64,000 nt of DNA from Bacillus solitudinis (GTDB lineage Bacteria; Bacillota; Bacilli; Bacillales; Bacillaceae_D). The stretch spans positions 3,819,966 to 3,883,965 of the forward strand of contig NZ_KZ454943.1 in the NCBI RefSeq assembly GCF_002797395.1, written 5' to 3'. The translations under genes and the position numbers were made by a program. Position 1 is the first letter of the stretch. Each line of letters starts with the position of its first letter. The notes under the pieces were generated by a model, which saw only the letters and a program-made list of their open reading frames with translations, did not search any database and had not been told where the DNA came from. This document shows, piece after piece, positions 35,688 through 44,993 of this stretch.

Positions 35688-36974
35688 ATGGCTTTATTTG
35701 TTACACTCTTTGTTTTAATAATCTTATTTTTCCTGAATGTTCCGATCTCATTTGCGCTTATTGGAAGTAGCTTTGTCTACTTTATGTTTAATGATAATTT
35801 TTCAAGCATGGTCTTAATTCAGCGAATGGTAGGCGGGGTTGAATCTTATCCACTATTGGCAATTGTTTTCTTTGTAGCAGCTGGGGTTTTAATGAATTAT
35901 ACAGGCATTACCCAAAGGATGTTAAACTTCGCCAATGTTATAACAGGTCATTTACCAGGTGGTATGGCAAAAGTGAACGTAGTGCTGAGTACGATGATGG
36001 GTGGTCTGTCCGGTTCTAATATTGCTGATGCGGCGATGCAATCAAAAGTATTGGTTCCTGAAATGGAAAAGCGTGGCTATTCAAAAGGCTTTGCGACAGC
36101 CCTAACAGCAGCTTCTTCTCTGATTACACCGATTATTCCACCAGGTATTGCGTTAATTATGTACGGATATGTCGGGAACGTCTCCATTGGTAAACTATTT
36201 TTAGCAGGGGTTATTCCAGGTATTGTATTATGTTTGTTAATGCTAGTACTAGTTGATTTAATTGCTAGAAAAAGAGGCTATGAAGTTAATTTGAATGCAA
36301 AACGTCCAAAAGTAAAAGAGGTTGTGATTGCTTCTAAAGATGCCATCTTAGCGATATTATTACCAGTTATTATTATTGGTGGGATCAGATTTGGTATATT
36401 TAGCCCGACCGAAGCCGGAGCGATTGCTGTTCTATATGCGTTATTTTTAGGATTACTTGTATTTCGTAAATTAAAATTTAGTGAATTAATTCAAGCCCTC
36501 ATTGAGACAGTTTATACTGCAGCTTCTATTTTGATTATCATTGCCGCAGGATCAGCGTTTGCGTGGATTTTAACATTAGAGCAAGTTCCGCAGAAATTAA
36601 CAGAATTTGTAACAAGCTTCGTTAGTAATCCATATATGTTTCTGCTTGTTGTGATGATTTTCTTACTCATTGTAGGAATGTTTATCGAAGGAAATGTTGC
36701 TTTAATTATTTTAACGCCATTATTTATGCCAATGCTGATGCAATATGGAATTGACCCGGTTCATTTTGGTATCTTTTTCATTCTATGCTTAAGCATCGGT
36801 ACAATTACACCACCACTTGGCACGATTATGTTTACGACCTGCGCAATTACTGGTGCAAAAATAGAAGAGTTTATGAAGGAAATACTACCATTTTATTTAG
36901 TCCTTATTATTGCAGCAATCATCGTAGCATTTTTCCCAGCAATATCGATGTGGCTACCAACGGTATTGTTTTAA
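35688..36974 (+). CDS. dctM: TRAP transporter large permease DctM (system 2)
   Basis: A 428-aa DctM with 11-12 helices. Characteristic parts: VVFFVAAGVLMNYTGI-like region near 60-75, MMGGLSGSNIADAAMQSKVL (first re-entrant loop), LITPIIPPGIALI, and GTITPPLGTIMFTTC (second loop). It differs clearly from the system 1 DctM (SNIADA instead of SSAIAS), which marks a different TRAP subfamily. A G/C-rich hairpin without U tract (37018-37040) and a palindrome (37064-37087) follow before the dehydrogenase. Confidence 0.92.
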   Translation: MALFVTLFVLIILFFLNVPISFALIGSSFVYFMFNDNFSSMVLIQRMVGGVESYPLLAIVFFVAAGVLMNYTGITQRMLNFANVITGHLPGGMAKVNVVLSTMMGGLSGSNIADAAMQSKVLVPEMEKRGYSKGFATALTAASSLITPIIPPGIALIMYGYVGNVSIGKLFLAGVIPGIVLCLLMLVLVDLIARKRGYEVNLNAKRPKVKEVVIASKDAILAILLPVIIIGGIRFGIFSPTEAGAIAVLYALFLGLLVFRKLKFSELIQALIETVYTAASILIIIAAGSAFAWILTLEQVPQKLTEFVTSFVSNPYMFLLVVMIFLLIVGMFIEGNVALIILTPLFMPMLMQYGIDPVHFGIFFILCLSIGTITPPLGTIMFTTCAITGAKIEEFMKEILPFYLVLIIAAIIVAFFPAISMWLPTVLF

Positions 36975-37017
36975 GTGATAAAAGAGAGAGAATCACAAAC
37001 AATCCATATAAAAAAAT

Positions 37018-37040
37018 GACGGCGTTGTGATAATGCCGTC
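37018..37040 (+). other. Hairpin without U tract between dctM and the dehydrogenase
   Basis: GACGGCGTT (37018-37026) pairs with AATGCCGTC (37032-37040), 9 bp with one G-T pair and a 5-nt loop. No T run follows, so it is more likely an mRNA-stabilising or processing structure than a terminator. Confidence 0.45.
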
Positions 37041-37063
37041 CTCAGCTAATAAAAATAAAACAA

Positions 37064-37087
37064 TTTTTGTGAAATGTTTCACAAAAA
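37064..37087 (+). promoter_or_regulatory. 24-bp palindrome, candidate operator before the dehydrogenase
   Basis: TTTTTGTGAAA (37064-37074) faces TTTCACAAAAA (37077-37087) over only 2 bp. The tight centre cannot form a normal hairpin loop, so a dimeric repressor site is more likely. The regulator is not known; it does not match cre. It lies 49 bp before the dehydrogenase start. Confidence 0.5.
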
Positions 37088-37135
37088 AACAGATAGTTTG
37101 AGTGGAGAGCTAAACATAGAGATGGAGGATTAACG

Positions 37136-38149
37136 ATGAAGGTAATCACCTGCGAGGAACCAAAACAATTTAAACAAATGGAAGAGGAAATCCCAGAAGT
37201 CGGAAAAGGGGAAATTCTATTAAAAGTAAAGCGTATTGGAATTTGTGGTACGGATATCCATGCATATAACGGAGTGCAGCCTTTTTTCACCTATCCGCGA
37301 ATACTAGGACACGAGCTTGCTGGCGAAGTCGTGAAGGTTGGAGCAGCAGTGGATGGTTTTTCGTCTGGAGACTTAGCAACAGTCATTCCCTATATGGAGT
37401 GCGGTACCTGCATTGCGTGTCGCAGTGGAAAAACAAACTGCTGTACCAATATGAAGGTACTAGGCGTTCATTTGGATGGCGGTATGAGAGAATACCTCCT
37501 CGTTCCAAGTGACCATACACTTAAAGTAAACCAGATTAGTCTTGATGAAGCTTCGATGGTTGAGCCGTTAAGTATTGGTGCCCATGCCGTTAAACGTTCA
37601 AAAATTCAAAAAGGGGAAACCGTATTAGTGATTGGTGCGGGACCAATTGGCTTAGGTGTGATGAGATTTGCTAAGCTCGCTGGTGCTAAGGTGATTGCAA
37701 TGGACCTTAATGAGGACCGTCTTCAATTTTGCAAAGAGTGGGCAGATGTTGATGGGACGGTTAATGCCTCTAACAACATAGTAGAAGAAGTAAGCAAGCT
37801 AACAAATGGAGATTTTCCTACAACTGTATTTGATGCAACGGGAAACAAAGCATCGATGACCAACGCTTTCCAACTAGTTAGTCATGGCGGTCAATTAGTG
37901 TATGTAGGGCTAGTAAAGGATGAAATCTCATTTAATGACCCTGAATTTCATAAACGGGAAATGAGTTTACTAGGTTCACGTAATGCAACAAAGGAAGACT
38001 TTAGCTATGTTATTAACTGCATCGAGAACAAGCAAGTGAATGTCGATGCATTAATCACAAACCGTTCGACCTTAGCAAACTTAATTGATGACTTCGAAAG
38101 CTTCTTCGCTCCAGAAAACAAAGTAATCAAAGCAGTTGTAGAACTATAA
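37136..38149 (+). CDS. Zinc-dependent MDR dehydrogenase, sugar-acid type
   Basis: A 337-aa cytosolic NAD(P)-dependent alcohol dehydrogenase. GICGTDIHAYNG holds the catalytic-zinc cysteine (about 38), GHE supplies the histidine and glutamate, and ECGTCIACRSGKTNCC contains the four structural-zinc cysteines. The Rossmann motif is VLVIGAGPIGLGVM (about 163-176), with an Asp in VIAMDLNEDR that favours NAD+. Similar enzymes in TRAP operons oxidise L-gulonate, L-galactonate, idonate or related sugar acids, which suits system 2 and its AraC regulator. Closed by a long terminator. The exact substrate needs a family tree. Confidence 0.85.
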   Translation: MKVITCEEPKQFKQMEEEIPEVGKGEILLKVKRIGICGTDIHAYNGVQPFFTYPRILGHELAGEVVKVGAAVDGFSSGDLATVIPYMECGTCIACRSGKTNCCTNMKVLGVHLDGGMREYLLVPSDHTLKVNQISLDEASMVEPLSIGAHAVKRSKIQKGETVLVIGAGPIGLGVMRFAKLAGAKVIAMDLNEDRLQFCKEWADVDGTVNASNNIVEEVSKLTNGDFPTTVFDATGNKASMTNAFQLVSHGGQLVYVGLVKDEISFNDPEFHKREMSLLGSRNATKEDFSYVINCIENKQVNVDALITNRSTLANLIDDFESFFAPENKVIKAVVEL

Positions 38150-38154
38150 AGGAT

Positions 38155-38207
38155 AAAAGGTATCTAACCGCAGTGTTTTAAAAAAACTGCGGTTGAATAC
38201 CTTTTAT
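38155..38207 (+). terminator. Terminator of TRAP system 2
   Basis: The stem is about 18 bp with one mismatch region (AAAAGGTAT..AACCGCAGT with ACTGCGGTT..ATACCTTTT) and an A-rich 11-nt loop, ending in TTTT. It starts 6 bp after the dehydrogenase stop. Confidence 0.8.
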
Positions 38208-38351
38208 TTATGTTTATTTGAATCTTTTTTTCTACTGTAGAAAAAATTGATGTCTATCTCCGCTAGTACACCATTTGATCTCCTGCGTGAAGTTACGCAA
38301 AGAATTCCCTTTAACGAAATAATCAACTGGTACCTTTACCTTATATCTTCA

Positions 38352-38403
38352 TTGACGTCATAAACTACGACCAATATAATGGAAGTATTACAATCGTAAG
38401 TTT
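38352..38403 (+). promoter_or_regulatory. blaI promoter and BlaI-type operator
   Basis: TTGACG (38352-38357), 17 bp, TATAAT (38375-38380). Directly after the -10, AAGTATTACAATCGTAAG (38383-38400) followed by TTT matches the BlaI dyad of Bacillus (half-sites TATTACA and TGTAAG/TGTAATA). BlaI bound there would cover the start of transcription, giving autoregulation of blaI-blaR1. Confidence 0.8.
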
Positions 38404-38416
38404 AAGGGTGGGTTAG

Positions 38417-38803
38417 ATGAAAAAGTTGCCTCAAATTTCAGAAGCAGAATTAGAAGTGATGAAAGTTATTTGGAAGCATCCTTCTATCAATACGAATGAA
38501 GTGATTGAAACGTTGTCCCATGTGAGTACATGGAGTCCTAAAACAATTCAAACGATGTTGTTACGGCTTATTAAAAAGGGTGCTTTAAGTAATCATAAAG
38601 AAGGGCGTGTTTTTGTTTACACACCAAATGTAGCTGAAAGTGATTATGTAGAAGGCGAGAGCCATAGTTTTTTAAATCGTTTTTATAATGGCGCCCTTAA
38701 TTCAATGGTGTTAAATTTTTTGGAAAAAGATAAACTATCGGAAGAAGAAATTGATGAGTTGTACGAAATCTTAGAAGAACGTAAGAATAGAAAGAAGGAA
38801 TAA
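38417..38803 (+). CDS. blaI: BlaI/MecI-family repressor
   Basis: A 128-aa winged-helix repressor. It opens with ISEAELEVMKVIWKHPS, then WSPKTIQTMLLRLIKKGAL (recognition helix region) and the wing GRVFVYTPNV. Residues 80-128 are the dimerisation helices. In this family it binds TATTACA-type dyads as a dimer and is cleaved after BlaR1 senses a beta-lactam; the cleavage bond in the C-terminal helix is usually Asn-Phe, and here NF is present in MVLNFLEKD. The next gene starts 1 bp after the stop. It probably controls its own operon and the downstream PBP operon. Confidence 0.9.
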   Translation: MKKLPQISEAELEVMKVIWKHPSINTNEVIETLSHVSTWSPKTIQTMLLRLIKKGALSNHKEGRVFVYTPNVAESDYVEGESHSFLNRFYNGALNSMVLNFLEKDKLSEEEIDELYEILEERKNRKKE

Positions 38804-38804
38804 C

Positions 38805-40595
38805 ATGGGGGATTCTTTCTTTACTCTCTTTCTTATCAGTAATATTTTAGTATCCGTCATATTAGGCATGATTCTCTTACTAAAGAAAGCAGCGAATAAG
38901 CAAATTACGGTTAGCGCTCACTATCATATTAGTTTAATTACACTTTTCATTTTAGTCGCTCCTTTTATTCCTTTTCGTTATTTTAATATAAATTTAGTTG
39001 AAAATTGGCTCATAAATTTTAGAGCAAACCATTCGATAAAAGCTGATAATCATGCCGATGATGGAACGACAGATACGATGAATCATGGTGCCAATTGGCT
39101 GCAAGACTTTTCAATGTCAATTGAGCAGTCTTCTATGGGGATACTGGATGCTGGCTTTTTCCTAGTGTGGGTAGTAGGAATAATTAGTATGTTAACAGTC
39201 ATTTTACATAGCAACGTAAGAATAGGGAAAATGAAGAAAAGTTTGCAGGTTGTTAAAGATAAAGAGTTAATCATGCTTTTTAATCGTTGTAAAGAGGAAT
39301 TAGCTATTCATAAAACGGTGGTGCTAGGGTATTGCTCTTGGATTAAATCGCCGCTTACCTTTGGGGTTTTCCAGCCGTACATTGTCTTGCCAAAAGAGAT
39401 GTCCATGCTTTCGGTGGATGAGGTGAAATGTGTATTGCTGCACGAGTTATACCACTGTAAACGCAAAGATATGCTAGTAAATTATTTTATGTTCCTTGTT
39501 AAAACGGTTTATTGGTTTAATCCAATCGTCTGGTATTTTTTACGAGAATTGAAAACAGAGATGGAGATTTCTTGCGATTATGCCGTCTTAAAAACGTTAA
39601 ATCAGGATTTACACCTACAATACGGTAAGGTTATCTTAAAATTTGCCTCCTTTTCTCAAGGCCGACCCTCGTTTTTAGCGGCTTCGGAAATCAGCAGTCC
39701 GTTCAAGCAAGTGAAAAGGCGTATTGTAGGGATTACTAATTTTGAAGTAGAATCCCAGCGGATAAAGATGAAAAGTATTTTTGTGTTAATTGCTGTTTTT
39801 TGTTTTTTATTGGTTAGTGCTCCAACGCTTTCTGCTTTGGCACTCCCGAAAGAAAACCATTCTTTCGGGAGTGCTACTATGAAGAACAAAGATTACATCA
39901 ACCTTTTTGATGAGTTTTCAGGAAGTGCCGTGTTGTATGATTCGAGTAAGAAACAGTACAGTATATATAATCAGGAAGAGAGTACGACTAGATACGCACC
40001 TGCTTCGACCTATAAAATCTTCAATTCATTGTTTGCACTAGAGACTGGTATCATTACTAGAGACGATTCTCAGCTGATTTGGGATGGGACGCCACAACCA
40101 TATGAGGAGTGGAACCAGGATCATGATTTATTCTCTGCTATGAAAAGCTCTGCGTCATGGTATTTTCAGGCACTTGACCAACAAATAGGCATAGAAAAAC
40201 TGCAAAGTTATTTCAATGAAATAGAGTATGGGAACCGTCATGTAGCTGGTAATCTCTCTGATTATTGGCTAGATGGAACTCTTACAATTTCTCCTGTGGA
40301 GCAGGTAGACCTATTAAGAAAGTTTTACGATAATGAATTTATGTTTGAGCCAGATAATATTCAAATTGTCAAAGACTCATTACTTCTAGAAGAGAAAAAG
40401 GGTAAGCGTCTATTTGGAAAAACGGGAACGGCTGTTTTAAATGGAGAACAGATTGATGGTTGGTTTGTGGGGTATGTAGAAACTGTTGATAATACGATCT
40501 TTTTTGCCGTTCATATTCAAGGTGAAAAGCAGGCAGGTGGAAGCTCTGCAGCGAAAATCGCTCTTTCCATTTTAGAGAAGGAAGAGCTGTATTAA
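38805..40595 (+). CDS. blaR1: BlaR1-type beta-lactam sensor with M56 metalloprotease
   Basis: A 596-aa membrane sensor. Four helices surround an M56 zinc protease whose HELYH motif (213-217) and later ISCDYAVL segment give the metal ligands. A last helix (about 325-345) leads outside to a class D-like penicillin-binding sensor with STYK (Ser401, Lys404), SSASWYFQ and KTGTA (about 539-543). Acylation of Ser401 by a beta-lactam would activate the protease and relieve BlaI repression. All key residues are present. An exact 15-bp inverted repeat lies inside the frame at the junction of the two domains (separate entry). Followed by a terminator. Confidence 0.92.
   Translation: MGDSFFTLFLISNILVSVILGMILLLKKAANKQITVSAHYHISLITLFILVAPFIPFRYFNINLVENWLINFRANHSIKADNHADDGTTDTMNHGANWLQDFSMSIEQSSMGILDAGFFLVWVVGIISMLTVILHSNVRIGKMKKSLQVVKDKELIMLFNRCKEELAIHKTVVLGYCSWIKSPLTFGVFQPYIVLPKEMSMLSVDEVKCVLLHELYHCKRKDMLVNYFMFLVKTVYWFNPIVWYFLRELKTEMEISCDYAVLKTLNQDLHLQYGKVILKFASFSQGRPSFLAASEISSPFKQVKRRIVGITNFEVESQRIKMKSIFVLIAVFCFLLVSAPTLSALALPKENHSFGSATMKNKDYINLFDEFSGSAVLYDSSKKQYSIYNQEESTTRYAPASTYKIFNSLFALETGIITRDDSQLIWDGTPQPYEEWNQDHDLFSAMKSSASWYFQALDQQIGIEKLQSYFNEIEYGNRHVAGNLSDYWLDGTLTISPVEQVDLLRKFYDNEFMFEPDNIQIVKDSLLLEEKKGKRLFGKTGTAVLNGEQIDGWFVGYVETVDNTIFFAVHIQGEKQAGGSSAAKIALSILEKEELY
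39840..39874 (+). repeat. Perfect 15-bp inverted repeat inside blaR1
   Basis: GCACTCCCGAAAGAA (39840-39854) and its exact complement (39860-39874) with a 5-nt loop lie in frame, coding for ALPKE, NH and SFGSA. It sits between the last membrane helix and the extracellular sensor. A stem this strong is unusual in a coding region. No T run follows. Confidence 0.85.
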
Positions 40596-40641
40596 TCGGG
40601 TTATAAAAGTTGTTAGGTAGTATCAAGTGTATATGAATGAG

Positions 40642-40669
40642 CCGCAGATTTGATAATCTGGGGTTTTTT
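40642..40669 (+). terminator. Terminator of blaI-blaR1
   Basis: CCGCAGATT (40642-40650) pairs with AATCTGGGG (40655-40663) with one mismatch and a TGAT loop. TTTTTT follows. It separates the sensor operon from the PBP operon, which has its own promoter. Confidence 0.8.
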
Positions 40670-40718
40670 GCGATTGAATTAAAAAAGTTTTACTAACCTA
40701 AGTAAAGAAAAAAAGATA

Positions 40719-40772
40719 TTGACTTTAAATATTACACGTGTAATACTTTTAAATACTACATATGTAATATTT
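40719..40772 (+). promoter_or_regulatory. PBP operon promoter with two tandem BlaI-type operators
   Basis: TTGACT (40719-40724) and a -10 TAATAC/AATACT at 40741-40747 form a promoter. Operator 1, ATATTACACGTGTAATAC (40729-40746), is a near-perfect palindrome lying across the spacer and -10. Operator 2, AATACTACATATGTAATATT (40752-40771), follows 5 bp later. Both carry the TACA-n-TGTA core of BlaI sites. Two sites predict tight, cooperative repression. About 95 bp remain to the first gene. Confidence 0.82.
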
Positions 40773-40865
40773 AAAAGATAGAGGAATGAGATGTGTTTCT
40801 TAAAGAGGAAAGTTGAACTTTTTACATACCATGAAGTCCCAATATGTCTTAGAGGAGAATGAATT

Positions 40866-42869
40866 ATGAAGAAACGAAGAGCCTTACTTTTTTTAGCACT
40901 AATCGTTCTTTGTCAAGTTCTTGTCGGTTGCACTAAAGAAAAAAACTCACCAGAAGAAGGTTTTATGCATTTTTCAACTTTCTTGGAAAATGGTAACTAT
41001 CACGAAATGTATGAACTTCTAACAAGGTCATCTAAGGAAGCAATTTCAGCTAATCATTTTATAGAACGCTATGAAAAAATCCATAGTGGGATTGAAGCAG
41101 AGGAAATTAAAATAGAACAGATAGCAAAAGAACAAGACGAAGAAAAAATATCAAAAAATGAGTCTGTCACCATCCCGTTCAAGCAAACGATGATGACGTT
41201 AGCAGGAGAAGTAACCACTCATTCTGAAGTAGAGATGGTTTTTGATAAAGAGGAAAAAGAATGGCATGTCGCATGGTCTCCATCATTAATTTTTCCACAA
41301 TTGGATGAGGGAGATAAAGTGAGAATCGAAACTCTGCAGGCTAAAAGGGGGGAGATCTTTGACAGAAATCATTTGGGATTAGCTATAAATGGCCTGAACT
41401 ATGAAATCGGAATTGTTCCTGAGCGAATGAAATCTGAGCAGATAACAGTAGCTAAAGTTGCAAACGTTCTAAATCACCCTGAAGAGTCGATAGTAGAGAC
41501 CCTTAATCAAAAATGGGTAAAACCAGATATGTTTGTTCCTCTTTCAGCTATTCCAACAGATCAAGAAGACATGTTAGAGGCATTACGTGAAATACAAGGT
41601 GTGACATACCGAGAAGTAAGTGCAAGAGTGTATCCTTACAAAAATGCGAGCGCCCACCTGATTGGGTATATTGGCTCAATCACTTCTGAAGAGTTTGAAA
41701 AGCTAAGTGATCATGGCTATACGGCGAACGATAAAGTCGGGAAGGCTGGACTTGAGAAGATATTAGAACATAAGCTGCGCGGAGAAGAAGGGTGTTCTAT
41801 TTATATTGTCGATTCACTAGGAAAGAGCAAGGTAGAGATTGCAAGGAAGGAGGCTGTGAACGGGGGGGATATTCAACTCACCATTGATGCCCACCAGCAA
41901 GAAATAATCTACAACAAGTTTGATGGGGAGGCGGGTACAGCCGTTTCATTGAATCCAAAAACAGGAGAGGTTTTATCATTAGTCAGCTCCCCTGCGTATA
42001 ACCCTAACGATTTCATCCTTGGACTATCATCTCAGAAGTGGAAAAGTTTAAATGAAAATGAACATAAACCTCTGCTAAATCGCTTTACTCAAGCGTATGC
42101 ACCAGGGTCTATCATGAAACCAATAACCGCAGCAATTGGGTTAAATCATCATTGGGATCCTTTTGAAAAGAAAAATATAGAAGGGAAACAGTGGCAGAAG
42201 GACCCATCTTGGGGTAATTACGCTGTTACGCGAGTGACGGCTGTTAATCCCGTTGATTTGACAGATGCGTTAGTCCATTCAGATAATATCTACTTTGCCC
42301 AAATGGCCTTAGAAATTGGGATCGACAATTTTATAAAAGGCTTGAATGCTTTTGGATTTAACGAGACGCTCCCGTTTTCGTATGGGATGTCGATGTCTAC
42401 CGTTCATAATGACGGCATGAATTCAGAAATTCAATTAGCAGACACGGCCTACGGGCAAGGGGAATTACTTGTGACTCCTTTGCATTTAGCTTTAATGTAC
42501 GCGCCATTTGTTACGAATGGTGTTATTCCTAAGCCCCTCTTATATAAAGAGGAAATTCCCTCCATCTGGAAAGAGTCTATTATAAGTGAAGAACAAGCAG
42601 CGAAAATACTTGCAGATCTAACAGCGGTTGTAGAGAGGGGCACCGGTGCCGCTTCGAAGCTAGAACAGATTAGGCTAGCGGGAAAAACAGGGACCACAGA
42701 ATATAAACAATCTCAACAAGAAGCAGGGAAAGAAACCGGCGGATTTATTGCAGTCAACCCAGATAATTCGGATTTAATTATGTTAATGATGATTGAAAAT
42801 GCAGAAACTCGCGGTGGCAGTAAATATGTTGTTCCTAAGGTTATGGAGATTTTTGAAGAATTGCTTTAA
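40866..42869 (+). CDS. pbpC: Class B penicillin-binding protein, PBP3/PBP2a-like (MecA_N type) lipoprotein
   Basis: A 667-aa D,D-transpeptidase. The signal peptide ends in lipobox LVGC. Residues 30-150 form the NTF2-like MecA_N domain, 160-330 the PBP dimer domain (LQAKRGEIFDRNHLGLAING), and 345-665 the transpeptidase with SxxK (SIMK, Ser415-Lys418), SDN (472-474) and KTGT (607-610). Length and layout match B. subtilis PbpC (PBP3, 668 aa), the relative of staphylococcal PBP2a. Here, unlike the usual setting, the gene stands behind two BlaI operators, so its synthesis should rise on beta-lactam exposure, as with mecA. Low-affinity transpeptidase activity is inference. Confidence 0.92.
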   Translation: MKKRRALLFLALIVLCQVLVGCTKEKNSPEEGFMHFSTFLENGNYHEMYELLTRSSKEAISANHFIERYEKIHSGIEAEEIKIEQIAKEQDEEKISKNESVTIPFKQTMMTLAGEVTTHSEVEMVFDKEEKEWHVAWSPSLIFPQLDEGDKVRIETLQAKRGEIFDRNHLGLAINGLNYEIGIVPERMKSEQITVAKVANVLNHPEESIVETLNQKWVKPDMFVPLSAIPTDQEDMLEALREIQGVTYREVSARVYPYKNASAHLIGYIGSITSEEFEKLSDHGYTANDKVGKAGLEKILEHKLRGEEGCSIYIVDSLGKSKVEIARKEAVNGGDIQLTIDAHQQEIIYNKFDGEAGTAVSLNPKTGEVLSLVSSPAYNPNDFILGLSSQKWKSLNENEHKPLLNRFTQAYAPGSIMKPITAAIGLNHHWDPFEKKNIEGKQWQKDPSWGNYAVTRVTAVNPVDLTDALVHSDNIYFAQMALEIGIDNFIKGLNAFGFNETLPFSYGMSMSTVHNDGMNSEIQLADTAYGQGELLVTPLHLALMYAPFVTNGVIPKPLLYKEEIPSIWKESIISEEQAAKILADLTAVVERGTGAASKLEQIRLAGKTGTTEYKQSQQEAGKETGGFIAVNPDNSDLIMLMMIENAETRGGSKYVVPKVMEIFEELL

Positions 42870-42914
42870 TAAAAATTCATTCAAGCTTTAAGTGAAAGAA
42901 AAAGAGGAAGAAAA

Positions 42915-44993
42915 ATGGAGAAAAAAAGACGAGTAAGCTATACCTATCGACTCAACATTTTATTCTTAACGATATTTCTATTATTCTCCTCACTTATTTT
43001 TAGACTCGGATACATCCAAATTATAAATGGTGAGGCATTTGCAAGTCAGATAGATAACATGAAAGAACGAATGTTTCAAACGGATGTACCTCGTGGATTG
43101 ATGGTGGATCGGTATGGAACGATTGTTGTTAACAATAAGGTAGAGTTCTCGGTAACTTATATGATGCCGTCAGAAAATACACGTCCATCCGCCGTATTAA
43201 AAGTAGCTCAAACACTTGAACCCTTCTTAACGATTGATACATCTAAAGTGACGGAAAGAGATAAGAAAGATTATCTTCTGGTAACGATGGCGGAAGAAGA
43301 GAGATATCAACTCGTAAGCAGGGAAGTACGTAACAACGTAGACAGCCATACTAAATTGTATCGATTAGAAGTGGAAGCAATAACGGAGAAACATCTGAAG
43401 ACAATTAGTGATAAAGAGCTAAAAATAATTGCGATATTTCGAGAAATGGTTCAAGGAACAGCCAATGCCCCTCAGCGTATCAAGCGCGGGTTGACCGATG
43501 AAGAAGCACACTTAATTAGTGAAAACTTAGACCTGTTACCTGGGATTGACATTCAGTTAGATTCTAGCAGAATCTATCCTTATGGAGATGCATTTCGAGG
43601 GTTTTTTGGAAATGTAAACTTGATTCCAAGTGAAAAGCTTCCTTCTTATTTGGTAAGAGGCTATGAACGAAATGAGGTAGTAGGAACAAGTTATTTAGAA
43701 GCTCAATATGAAGAGTTGCTAAAAGGAGTAAAGGCTGTAACGAGTCAAGAGGGAGAGAATTTGGTAGGAGAACATTTATTTGAAAAGGATGGTCAAAGAG
43801 GGAATGATCTTATTTTATCAATCGATATGGAACTGCAGCAAAAGCTAGAAGATATTTTAGACAATGAGATGGATGCTGGCAAACATTCGTTTATTAAAGA
43901 CCGTTCTGCGTATGCGGTAATCTTACATCCACGGACCGGTGATGTATTGGCGATGGCCGGATTTCTAGATTCAGTTGAAAGAGAAAATTCTAACATGGCC
44001 GATCATGTAGGAGTTGTAAATAAAGCATTCGAAATGGGTTCCTCCGTGAAGGCGGCATCCGTTTTGACTGGATTTCAAGAGGGGGTTACTAGCCCAGGAA
44101 CTAAATTTAATGACCGAACAATTTATTTGCCCTCAACGCCACCAAAAGGAACGTGGAATAAAAGAGGGTTTGGTTGGATTGATGATGTTTATGCTCTTGA
44201 ACAATCATCTAATGTGTATATGTTTGAAATCGGAATGAGACTAGCCAATTGCTATTACGCCGGCCCTAATACGCAATGCGGGTGGACCAGTTTAACGATA
44301 GCGGATGCTTATAACGTGGTTCGTAACAGCTTTTCTCAATTTGGATTAGGTGCTGAAACAGGGATTGATTTGCCTTCCTCCTTCAACGGGATGCAAGGGG
44401 AGAATACAAATGGAGGAAAGTTACTTGATTTGATGATTGGTCAATATGATACTTATACAACGCTACAGCTCGCCCAATATATCGCCACAATTGCAAGCGA
44501 TGGTTATCGCATGAAAGTAAATCTAGTAACGGAAATTCGAGAACCAGTTGCTGACATAGATGAACATGGGGCAATTATTCATAAGTTTGAGCCGAGAGTT
44601 TTAAATAGAATTGAAATGAGCAATGAACATATAAAACGAACTCAATTAGGTCTTAGGCGTGTCGTTACCCATGGAAATGCAGCCGCGAGATTCTCAGAAA
44701 GTCCACAATATGAGGTTGCAGGAAAAACGGGAACAGCTCAAGTCAAGGTTGGCGTTCAACAGGGGGAAAAAACGACTGTCATTGATGGAGAGACACAAAC
44801 CTTTGTTGGATATGCCCCGTTTAATGATCCAGAAATTGCTTTTGCTGTCGTGGTTCCTCATGCGAAACTAGACATCAATGGAGCGAGACAAGGAATGGCA
44901 CAGCATATAGCAAGAGACGCTGTAAAAGCTTACTTTGAACTAAAAGAAAAGAGAACCGGGCCAAGCAAAGCTGAAGAGGAGAGGGATGACTAA
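42915..44993 (+). CDS. Class B penicillin-binding protein, PbpA/PbpH type
   Basis: A 692-aa elongation-type transpeptidase. One N-terminal helix (about 13-33, RLNILFLTIFLLFSSLIFRL) anchors it. Then the dimer domain (VPRGLMVDRYGTIVVNNK) and transpeptidase with SxxK (Ser376-Lys379, SSVK), SSN (431-433, in place of SxN) and KTGTA (604-608). The layout and start match B. subtilis PbpA and PbpH, which act in lateral wall synthesis. It follows the pbpC-like gene by 45 bp with its own GAGGAAG site and no terminator between, so it shares the BlaI-controlled promoter. A 33-codon gene is coupled to its stop (TAATG). Confidence 0.9.
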   Translation: MEKKRRVSYTYRLNILFLTIFLLFSSLIFRLGYIQIINGEAFASQIDNMKERMFQTDVPRGLMVDRYGTIVVNNKVEFSVTYMMPSENTRPSAVLKVAQTLEPFLTIDTSKVTERDKKDYLLVTMAEEERYQLVSREVRNNVDSHTKLYRLEVEAITEKHLKTISDKELKIIAIFREMVQGTANAPQRIKRGLTDEEAHLISENLDLLPGIDIQLDSSRIYPYGDAFRGFFGNVNLIPSEKLPSYLVRGYERNEVVGTSYLEAQYEELLKGVKAVTSQEGENLVGEHLFEKDGQRGNDLILSIDMELQQKLEDILDNEMDAGKHSFIKDRSAYAVILHPRTGDVLAMAGFLDSVERENSNMADHVGVVNKAFEMGSSVKAASVLTGFQEGVTSPGTKFNDRTIYLPSTPPKGTWNKRGFGWIDDVYALEQSSNVYMFEIGMRLANCYYAGPNTQCGWTSLTIADAYNVVRNSFSQFGLGAETGIDLPSSFNGMQGENTNGGKLLDLMIGQYDTYTTLQLAQYIATIASDGYRMKVNLVTEIREPVADIDEHGAIIHKFEPRVLNRIEMSNEHIKRTQLGLRRVVTHGNAAARFSESPQYEVAGKTGTAQVKVGVQQGEKTTVIDGETQTFVGYAPFNDPEIAFAVVVPHAKLDINGARQGMAQHIARDAVKAYFELKEKRTGPSKAEEERDD

